Assembly (NCBI RefSeq): GCF_001580995.1
Contig: NZ_LHZU01000122.1
Location: forward strand, 1 to 51,896
Direction of reading: 5' to 3'
DNA from: Acetobacter senegalensis
GTDB taxonomy: Bacteria; Pseudomonadota; Alphaproteobacteria; Acetobacterales; Acetobacteraceae
DNA length: 51,896 nt
How positions within the stretch are numbered: the stretch's first letter is position 1; each line of letters begins with the position of its first letter. The notes below the pieces were generated by a model. That model had not been told where the DNA came from. It saw nothing but the letters and a program-made list of their open reading frames with translations, and did no database searches. Of the stretch, positions 46,437 through 51,896 are shown piece by piece. The position numbers and the translations under genes are program-made.

Positions 46437-47015
46437 GTGATTAAGGTCTTTTCCTATGAAGATAGATGGCTGCACCATGAAACATATAACAATATGCTAA
46501 AAGCTAGGGCGTCGGTATTTCAAGACAGACTCAAGTGGGACGTCTGCGTAAAGGACGGTCGGGAAGAGGATGACTATGACCGGAAATACAACCCGCTCTA
46601 TATCGTTTCTGAGCGCCCAGACGGAAGCCACGCAACCTCTATGAGAGTGCTTCCGACAACAGGCCCCACAATGCTTAGGGACATCTTTCATCAGTTTTTC
46701 CCAGACTGCCCCGATATCTATGGAGCAAATATATGGGAAACAACACGATACTGCGCGACCTTCAAAAAGGGCGATCCTATTACGTACACAGGAGAGCTAT
46801 TTGGAGAATTATGCCGTGTTTGCCTGGCAAGCGGCATCGACCATCTAACCGGGATATTCTTCAAACCTATGCACCGCATTTTCTGCCGTGCGGGGTGGGA
46901 GCCAGTGCCAGTGATGTCTGCAGAACATGACGGAAAAACAATTACTCTTGCGACCTTTGAAGTTTCGCAAGCGCAAATGGCGAACATATTAAATAAATTT
47001 TCGTTATCCCCTTAA
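46437..47015 (+). CDS. Acyl-homoserine-lactone synthase, LuxI family
   Basis: GTG 46437 follows GGAGA by 6 nt and gives 192 residues. LuxI invariant residues are present: R24, F28, W34, the acidic cluster D45-D48, R70, E101 and R104 (ETTRYC). The enzyme makes an N-acyl-homoserine lactone from S-adenosylmethionine and acyl-ACP. Similar proteins in acetic acid bacteria are called GinI, where they influence acid production and film formation. A luxR-type gene follows after 26 bp, so the pair is probably one quorum-sensing unit. No lux box was recognised upstream, although the region is AT-rich. Confidence 0.93.
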   Translation: MIKVFSYEDRWLHHETYNNMLKARASVFQDRLKWDVCVKDGREEDDYDRKYNPLYIVSERPDGSHATSMRVLPTTGPTMLRDIFHQFFPDCPDIYGANIWETTRYCATFKKGDPITYTGELFGELCRVCLASGIDHLTGIFFKPMHRIFCRAGWEPVPVMSAEHDGKTITLATFEVSQAQMANILNKFSLSP

Positions 47016-47041
47016 TCTTATCAAAATCATCAGCTTATGGT

Positions 47042-47824
47042 ATGGGTAGCCTTAGTTCAACTTTGGCGCCCATAGGCATGAATTCCACACAACCTCGTCC
47101 AGATTATTTGTTTATTGCAGATGACATTTTCACCGACATTGCTAAAGCGCAAACGCCCGAAGACGCCCACAGCATTGCCGAAAGAATCAAAGAAACCACC
47201 CCAATTGAAAATTTGACTTATGTTTTCTTGTCTAACTCAAGCATCAGAAACAAAAGTAAAACCGTCATCACGACATACAGTGACGACTGGCAAGATCTCT
47301 ATATGAGAAATGATTTTTTGAAAGATGACCCTGCTGTCAGAGCATCTTTTCAGAGTATTTTGCCTTTCGACTGGGGAGATATCTCCGGAATGAGCCGAAA
47401 AGAACGACGTGTCATGGCACTCTCTCGGGAATATGGGATCGGATCACATGGTTTATCAATCCCAGTTCGGGGTCTCAGGGGCGAACTGGGTGTTCTGACC
47501 GTCACGTCGAATGAGGAAGGTGTTTTTTCTGGCCCTCAACGAAGCTCATATATTCGGACGTTCGCTCAGATTGGAACATATTTCCACGAATGGTTTAGCG
47601 TTGAGGCTGGCATCAGGCGGCATGCGGATATTCCTCGCCTTTCATGGCGAGAAAAAGAGTGCCTTGCACTGTGCGCAGACGGCCTTATGGCGCAGAGAAT
47701 TAGCGAAAAACTCGGCATCTCAGAGGCCGCAATTCGCCTCTATCTTTCATCAGCCCGCCACAAATTACAAAGTCAAACAACCTGCGGAGCCGTAGCAAAA
47801 GCAATCCGCTTGGGAATAATTTGA
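47042..47824 (+). CDS. LuxR-family quorum-sensing regulator
   Basis: Up to 260 residues; ATG 47078 would shorten it by 12. The N-terminal autoinducer-binding domain shows TTYSDDWQDLYMRNDFLKDD, with W, Y and D at conserved ligand positions, and FDWGDISGMS. The C-terminal LuxR/GerE helix-turn-helix reads LSWREKECLALCADGLMAQR, then ISEKLGISEAAIRLYLSSAR. The order luxI then luxR on one strand, with a short gap, indicates a cognate pair. The protein should bind the homoserine lactone made by its neighbour. Confidence 0.92.
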   Translation: MGSLSSTLAPIGMNSTQPRPDYLFIADDIFTDIAKAQTPEDAHSIAERIKETTPIENLTYVFLSNSSIRNKSKTVITTYSDDWQDLYMRNDFLKDDPAVRASFQSILPFDWGDISGMSRKERRVMALSREYGIGSHGLSIPVRGLRGELGVLTVTSNEEGVFSGPQRSSYIRTFAQIGTYFHEWFSVEAGIRRHADIPRLSWREKECLALCADGLMAQRISEKLGISEAAIRLYLSSARHKLQSQTTCGAVAKAIRLGII

Positions 47825-47871
47825 AACGAAATATTTTATCTCTACCGTCAGCGTTTCCTTACGGCATATCG

Positions 47872-47943
47872 TCAATTAAGTTCTGAGTGTGAAACTAAGC
47901 GGACATATGCGACGCGTAGGCGGCAATTAATATCCCCCAGCAT
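47872..47943 (-). CDS. Possible 23-residue small ORF with strong Shine-Dalgarno
   Basis: The minus-strand ATG at 47943 is preceded within 5 nt by GGGAGG and encodes MLGDINCRLRVAYVRLVSHS plus three residues before TGA. Nothing like it is known to me. The excellent ribosome site is the only support, and it may be chance. Besides this and one hairpin, the stretch from 47825 to 48503 shows no convincing gene on either strand. Confidence 0.25.
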   Translation of the reverse strand: MLGDINCRLRVAYVRLVSHSELN

Positions 47944-48002
47944 ATCTACCTCCCTCTTTACTTTTCCCTTGCCGCAGCGAGGCCACTTCAACACAACCGA
48001 TA

Positions 48003-48033
48003 GAAAAACCGTTCTTTCACTAATCGGTTTTTC
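48003..48033. terminator. Possible bidirectional terminator
   Basis: GAAAAACCG (48003-48011) and CGGTTTTTC (48025-48033) are perfect inverted repeats with a 13-nt loop, with the A-tract and T-tract within the arms. It is about 180 bp downstream of the luxR-type gene, so it may end that transcript. Confidence 0.35.
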
Positions 48034-48503
48034 AACGGAAAAAACATGTCCGGGTGAACATCCGCCAATGACACATCCACATTCATGAAGCAAAAAAGCG
48101 GCAGGGCAACGCGGGGTAGTGACGAGAATTACCCTGAGGCGATTTCCTTCTTCATTTCGAGAATAACCACCAGAAAAAACAGACCATAAGCCCGTCTGAG
48201 ACCCATGGGTCCATGTTATCCGGCCCACGCGGTCCCAGAAAAGAAAGCTTCATGGGGGTCGTTATCAGGGCTGTATAACCCAACGCCCACGGAGAATTTT
48301 CCCGGACACGGCCCGCAAGAGGCGCAAACAGGAGACCAGATGCGCAGCCTGACGGAGAAGCCAAGGAAAGATCGAAGATGGGCCGTGGACGCAATATAGG
48401 CTTCAATCATTTCTCTTCAGTTGAACAAGGCACACTTCCAGATGAGTCAAAGGTTCTCCGCTGTCCTGTCATAATGTTTCTCGTTGCGTCCAGAAGGAGG
48501 GCA

Positions 48504-49436
48504 TTATTCGCCTCTCCACTCCTTCCTGATCAGGTCCAGACCCTCCTCGTATGTCGTGACAGAAAATGCTGGAAAACGGCGTTTGAATTTCGTTGAGTCG
48601 AAAAGATTGTCCTGCTCATAACGGGGCAGTAGTTCTCTGATCTCTCGCACCTGTTTTGAGAAAGTGCCTGCGAGGAACAGTGACCACTTTCCGATAACCG
48701 AATAGGAAGGTGTGCGGCCGAAAGCCCGCCTGGCCATGGTGACGAATGTCTTATAGGTCGGCCGATCATCACAGCATGGCAGATGCCAGGTCTGGCCATA
48801 AGCATCCGGCGCATTGCCCAGAGTTGCCAGCCCGCGGCTCGCATCCGGCGTCCAGATGAGAGTCCGGCGCGTATCATCACGGACAGGGACCAGAGGTCTT
48901 TTGCCTGCTTTCAGCCTGTCAATAATCAGGGTGTTTGTGAAGCTCTGCGTTTTCCCCGGGCCATAGAATTCCGGCGCACGGGCGATGAGCACAGGAATCT
49001 CTCCCCGGCCCATTTCTTCCAGCACCATAGACGCCATTGCAGCGCGCACCCGCCCTTTACGACCAACTGGTGCAAACGGCGTTTCCTCCGTCTGGATCTG
49101 GCTCTTCTGTGGATACATGTAAGTATTATCGAAATAGGCAAAACTAGCCCCCGCTATCCGGCACGCCTGCAAGGCGTTTTTTAGCATGACCGGGAACTTC
49201 TCTTCCCAGAGCGTGCTGTCAGGGGGCAGGCCAGCGGTGAAATAGACGATTCTGCTGCCTTTTACGGCTTCTGTCGTCTGCCCTGCATCCAGCAGGTTCG
49301 CAGCCATAACGGTATCGTCTTGGTTCACCTTGCGGGGATTGCGGCTCACGAGCCGCAGGTCGCCTGTATGATGCTGATGCAATGTCCGCGCCAGTTCCGT
49401 GGCGATCTGGCCATTTGCGCCCAGAATTGTCTGCAT
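48504..49436 (-). CDS. NAD(P)-dependent epimerase/SDR-like protein
   Basis: This 310-residue extended SDR protein has the Rossmann motif LGANGQIATELA near the N-terminus, YFTAGLP, and a YFDNTYMYP segment at the position of the usual active-site region. The canonical YxxxK is not obvious, so it may be an atypical SDR. The ribosome site GGAGG precedes ATG 49436. Its minus-strand promoter contains the MerR-type inverted repeat shared with two other genes here, which suggests a response to electrophiles or oxidative stress. The substrate is unknown. Confidence 0.8.
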   Translation of the reverse strand: MQTILGANGQIATELARTLHQHHTGDLRLVSRNPRKVNQDDTVMAANLLDAGQTTEAVKGSRIVYFTAGLPPDSTLWEEKFPVMLKNALQACRIAGASFAYFDNTYMYPQKSQIQTEETPFAPVGRKGRVRAAMASMVLEEMGRGEIPVLIARAPEFYGPGKTQSFTNTLIIDRLKAGKRPLVPVRDDTRRTLIWTPDASRGLATLGNAPDAYGQTWHLPCCDDRPTYKTFVTMARRAFGRTPSYSVIGKWSLFLAGTFSKQVREIRELLPRYEQDNLFDSTKFKRRFPAFSVTTYEEGLDLIRKEWRGE

Positions 49437-49477
49437 GTGGGGCTGCCTCCATGGTGCTAGGTAGATTTGCCCTTACA

Positions 49478-49508
49478 ACGCTAACGTTGAAGCCAAGTTG
49501 AATGTCAA
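49478..49508 (-). promoter_or_regulatory. MerR-type promoter/operator of the SDR gene
   Basis: Minus-strand TTGACA (49503-49508) and TAGCGT (49478-49483) are separated by 19 bp, the long spacer typical of MerR-activated promoters. The spacer contains halves resembling ACGTTGAAC and GTTCAACGT (7 and 8 of 9 positions). Confidence 0.65.
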
Positions 49509-49516
49509 ACAACAGA

Positions 49517-49547
49517 TTGACCTTCAACCGGACTTGAACGTTACAGA
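49517..49547 (+). promoter_or_regulatory. MerR-type promoter/operator of the DJ-1/PfpI gene
   Basis: TTGACC (49517-49522) and TACAGA (49542-49547) are 19 bp apart. The spacer region has ACCTTCAAC and CTTGAACGT, each matching the reference halves at 7 of 9 positions. It is back to back with the SDR promoter. Confidence 0.55.
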
Positions 49548-49587
49548 ATGATCGTCCCACTACCCTGCCGCATGAAAGGGGCCAGCC

Positions 49588-50280
49588 ATGAGCCGCCGTA
49601 TCCTTCACGTTGCCACCAATATCTCGCATTTTGACAATCCTGCGCATTCGACCGGATTATGGCTGGCGGAACTGACGCATGCCTGGGACGTGTTTGCCGC
49701 CAAAGGTTATGAACAGCGCATTGTCAGTCCCAAAGGGGGCAAGGTTCCCCTTGACCCGCGTGCGTTGAAATGGCCGATGCGCGACGCCTCCTCCAGAGCG
49801 TGGCTGACCGATCCGGTGAAGATGGCCCTGCTCTCTTCAACCCCCTGCCCCGCAGACATCAATCCGCAAGATTATGATGCGATCTACTTTACTGGCGGCC
49901 ATGGCGTGATGTGGGACTTTCCGGACAGTGAAGGCCTTCAGGCCATCACGCGCGCAGTGTGGGAAAAAGGCGGCATTGTTTCCGCTGTCTGTCATGGATA
50001 TTGCGGGCTTCTGAACACGCGGCTTGCAGACGGTTCTTTTCTGGTCTCCGGGCGTAAAATCACCGGATTTTCGTGGGCTGAGGAAAGGCTGGCTGGCGTA
50101 TCCGGAGAAATACCCTACAATGCGGAATCTGAAATGAAAGAACGGGGCGCACTTTACGAAAAAGCCCTTCTGCCTTTCATGTCCCATGTTGTCACGGATG
50201 GAAGGCTGGTGACGGGTCAGAACCCCTTTTCTGCCAGAGCGACCGCAAAAAAAATATTGTCTCTTCTGGAAGGACTTTAA
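49588..50280 (+). CDS. DJ-1/PfpI family protein (Hsp31-like glyoxalase/amidotransferase fold)
   Basis: The 230-residue protein has the nucleophile elbow VSAVCHGYCGLL with C135-H136, the supporting Glu in GLWLAEL (E28) and the FTGGHGVMWDF loop. Hsp31-type members act as chaperones and as glutathione-independent glyoxalases that detoxify methylglyoxal. AAGGGG precedes the ATG. Its stop overlaps that of the convergent merR-type gene by 4 bp. Control by a MerR-type promoter fits a reactive-electrophile defence role. Confidence 0.88.
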   Translation: MSRRILHVATNISHFDNPAHSTGLWLAELTHAWDVFAAKGYEQRIVSPKGGKVPLDPRALKWPMRDASSRAWLTDPVKMALLSSTPCPADINPQDYDAIYFTGGHGVMWDFPDSEGLQAITRAVWEKGGIVSAVCHGYCGLLNTRLADGSFLVSGRKITGFSWAEERLAGVSGEIPYNAESEMKERGALYEKALLPFMSHVVTDGRLVTGQNPFSARATAKKILSLLEGL

Positions 50281-50789
50281 GGCGAAACAGCCTTTTTGCT
50301 TCGCCCTTTCCGCACAGACAGACGACGATCTGTCTTGTCCAGAAGGCGGACATCGTCAGGCGTGACGTCCAGATTTTCGGGATGTTCCATAAGCATATTC
50401 GTCAGGACACGGTGGGCATTGGCCGCACAGTCCATGTCTTCGGGGCGCGCCTGAATGTCTTCAACCAGACGAAGGAGATGGGCTTTGCTTTGGGCCAGAC
50501 GTGCCTGCAGCGCCTCGATATCCGCAATCTTGCGTGTCAGTGCGTCCATGAGCGCATCATGGTCCCAGTGTTGCAGGTCAGAGGGCAACAGGGTGCGGAT
50601 TTCATCCAGCGTAAACCCGGCCCGCTGCGCTGTTGTGATGAGCCCCAGAATCAGCACGGCCTGCGGTGGATAGGTTCGGTATCCGTTGGAACGCCGATCA
50701 ACCGTTTTCAGCAGTCCGATACGCTCATAGAACCGGATTTTGGACGTCGTAAGGCCGGTTTGCTGGGCCAGTTCTCCAATCTTCATCAT
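50277..50789 (-). CDS. MerR family transcriptional regulator
   Basis: The 170-residue regulator has the MerR winged helix at the N-terminus (KIGELAQQTGLTTSKIRFYE, then RIGLLKTVDRRSNGYRTYPP), followed by a coiled-coil dimerisation helix (residues about 75-115, rich in Leu/Ala/Asp) and a short C-terminal tail. Only one Cys is present (MDCAANA), so this is not a classical metal sensor. It is convergent with the PfpI gene and divergent from the alpha/beta hydrolase gene. The three MerR-type promoters nearby are its likely targets. Confidence 0.9.
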   Translation of the reverse strand: MMKIGELAQQTGLTTSKIRFYERIGLLKTVDRRSNGYRTYPPQAVLILGLITTAQRAGFTLDEIRTLLPSDLQHWDHDALMDALTRKIADIEALQARLAQSKAHLLRLVEDIQARPEDMDCAANAHRVLTNMLMEHPENLDVTPDDVRLLDKTDRRLSVRKGRSKKAVSP

Positions 50790-50812
50790 CTGTCTTCTGT
50801 TACAAATTCATC

Positions 50813-50843
50813 TTGACGTTGAACTTATGTTCAACGTTAGCGT
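50813..50843 (+). promoter_or_regulatory. MerR-type promoter/operator of the alpha/beta hydrolase gene
   Basis: TTGACG (50813-50818) and TAGCGT (50838-50843) are 19 bp apart. ACGTTGAAC (50816-50824) and GTTCAACGT (50829-50837) form a perfect 9-bp inverted repeat around TTAT. This is the best copy of the element and may also autoregulate the divergent merR gene. Confidence 0.75.
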
Positions 50844-50881
50844 CTGAGCACTATCAGTTCTAAATGCTCAGGGGAAGTATC

Positions 50882-51718
50882 ATGTCATTTGTCACGACAT
50901 CCGACGGCGTAGAGATTTTTTATAAGGACTGGGGGCCGAAGGATGCACAGCCGATCGTTTTCCATCATGGCTGGCCACTCAGCGCCGATGACTGGGACAC
51001 GCAGATGCTGTTCTTCCTGAGCAAGGGTTTTCGCGTCATTGCGCATGACCGCCGCGGTCACGGACGATCAGCGCAGGTGAGCGCCGGTCATGACATGGAC
51101 CATTACGCGGCTGACGCCTCGGCTGTTGTCGAACATCTTGATCTAAAAAATGCCATTCATGTCGGGCATTCGACAGGGGGCGGACAGGTTGCCCGCTATG
51201 TTGCAAAATACGGCCAGCCTCAGGCGCGTGTTGCCAAAGCCGTGCTTATCAGTTCAGTGCCGCCTTTGATGGTCCAGACGGATCGCAGTCCGGAAGGCGC
51301 GCCGATCAAAGTCCTCGACGGACTACGTGCCGGGTTGGCGGCAAATCGCGCGCAGTTCTTTCTAGATGTAGCGAACGGCCCATTTTACGGTTTCAACCGT
51401 GCGGGAGCTGAAATTTCTGAAGGGACGATCCGCAACTGGTGGCGTCAGGGCATGACGGGCAGTGCAAAAGCCCATTATGAAGGGATCAGGGCCTTCTCAG
51501 AAACGGACCAGACGGAAGACCTGAAAGCCATCACAGTGCCGGTGCTTGTGCTGCAGGGTGATGATGATCAAGTCGTGCCCTACAAAAATGCGGCTATCCT
51601 TCAGGACAGGCTGCTTCAGAACAGCACGTTGAAAATCTATCCCGGCTATCCGCATGGCATGCACAAGACACATGCTGACGTCATCAATGCCGATATTCTA
51701 GCGTTTATTACCGGCTGA
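50882..51718 (+). CDS. Alpha/beta hydrolase, non-heme chloroperoxidase-like
   Basis: ATG 50882 has GGGGAA upstream and gives 278 residues. The nucleophile elbow is VGHSTGGGQ (S97), HHGWPLSADDWD gives the oxyanion loop, and the acid and base are in LVLQGDDDQVVP and YPGYPHGMHKTH. The sequence follows the esterase group often annotated as non-heme chloroperoxidase. These enzymes hydrolyse esters or lactones and show perhydrolase activity in vitro. The MerR-type promoter places it in the putative stress regulon. No gene is certain after it, to the window end. Confidence 0.9.
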   Translation: MSFVTTSDGVEIFYKDWGPKDAQPIVFHHGWPLSADDWDTQMLFFLSKGFRVIAHDRRGHGRSAQVSAGHDMDHYAADASAVVEHLDLKNAIHVGHSTGGGQVARYVAKYGQPQARVAKAVLISSVPPLMVQTDRSPEGAPIKVLDGLRAGLAANRAQFFLDVANGPFYGFNRAGAEISEGTIRNWWRQGMTGSAKAHYEGIRAFSETDQTEDLKAITVPVLVLQGDDDQVVPYKNAAILQDRLLQNSTLKIYPGYPHGMHKTHADVINADILAFITG

Positions 51719-51896
51719 AAATAGCGTCCAGACGATGTGGCGTTTTAAGGTCGGTGAGAGAGATTTCATCTCTTCACCTCCCTTGCTGAAATACGGCGTG
51801 AATGGCGGCTTTACGAAAACGTCTCTGACGGACGTAATGTCTTGAATGAGGCGGAGGGAACGAACCCGCTACGCGGGATTGGTGCGGTGTGCAGGT

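Noticed and set aside
47872..48406. Minus-strand open frames of 118 and 84 codons between luxR and the SDR gene
   Set aside because: Sequence is low in recognisable structure, with no domain; only the 23-codon portion has a good ribosome site and is listed at low confidence.
51753..51777. Hairpin GGTGAGAGAGAT / ATCTCTTCACC after the last hydrolase gene
   Set aside because: The stem has a bulge and no T-run follows, so it is not a convincing terminator.
51781..51843. LKYGVNGGFTKTSLTDVMS-like stretch resembling a TetR N-terminus
   Set aside because: It ends in a stop after about 20 codons and is at the window edge; it could be a remnant, but support is too thin to annotate.

Overview
The window looks like chromosomal DNA of an acetic acid bacterium (Acetobacteraceae, Alphaproteobacteria). 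The grounds are the proteins recognised (a complete five-step hut pathway, a GinI/GinR-like LuxI/LuxR pair, Xanthomonas/Caulobacter-type TonB receptors, IS5- and IS481-type transposase debris) and the moderate GC content. This placement is an inference from protein families. I saw no rRNA, tRNA or CRISPR array.

Region 1 (1-21.0 kb) is an enlarged histidine-utilisation island. hutU-hutH, hutF-hutG and hutI-hutC give the full histidine to glutamate route through formiminoglutamate deiminase. Around them lie a minus-strand operon (HisC-like aminotransferase, FAD 2-hydroxyacid dehydrogenase, HutD, 2OG-Fe(II) oxygenase), a plus-strand operon (PhyH-type dioxygenase plus a complete polar amino acid ABC importer), an NCS1 permease, a TonB receptor and an FMN 2-hydroxyacid oxidase. 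A TTGTATATAC-like motif, the expected HutC operator, occurs inside or next to the promoters of hutU, hutF/hutI, the PhyH-ABC operon and, in weaker form, the aminotransferase operon. The accessory genes therefore appear to belong to the HutC regulon. Two hydroxyacid oxidases plus an aminotransferase suggest salvage of imidazole-lactate or similar histidine derivatives into the Hut pathway.

Region 2 (21.0-30.7 kb) holds a hydrolase of the haloacetate-dehalogenase type and a visibly more GC-rich pair: a very large alpha-2-macroglobulin lacking the thioester motif, overlapped by pbpC. Broken genes and transposases (acyl-CoA dehydrogenase tail, IS5-like pieces, an IS481-like piece) flank this pair.

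Region 3 (30.8-45.7 kb) is the most unusual part. It is a divergent, apparently self-contained utilisation locus. The minus-strand genes encode a Gfo/Idh oxidoreductase, a carbohydrate-type TonB receptor and a secreted protein that fuses a PI-PLC-like domain to a histidine acid phosphatase (phytase-type) domain. The plus-strand operon encodes a GH76 alpha-1,6-mannanase-like enzyme, a CUT1 sugar ABC transporter, an IolE-like TIM-barrel enzyme, a degenerate ROK kinase and a ROK repressor. The set of activities fits uptake and breakdown of mannosylated inositol-phosphate material such as yeast GPI glycans or mannosyl-inositol-phosphorylceramides. That substrate is an inference.

Region 4 (45.7-51.9 kb) has a deleted IS5-type transposase, a LuxI/LuxR quorum-sensing pair, a stretch with no convincing gene, and a small MerR regulon. 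In the MerR regulon, three promoters with 19-bp spacers each carry a version of the same inverted repeat and drive an SDR protein, a DJ-1/PfpI protein and an alpha/beta hydrolase.
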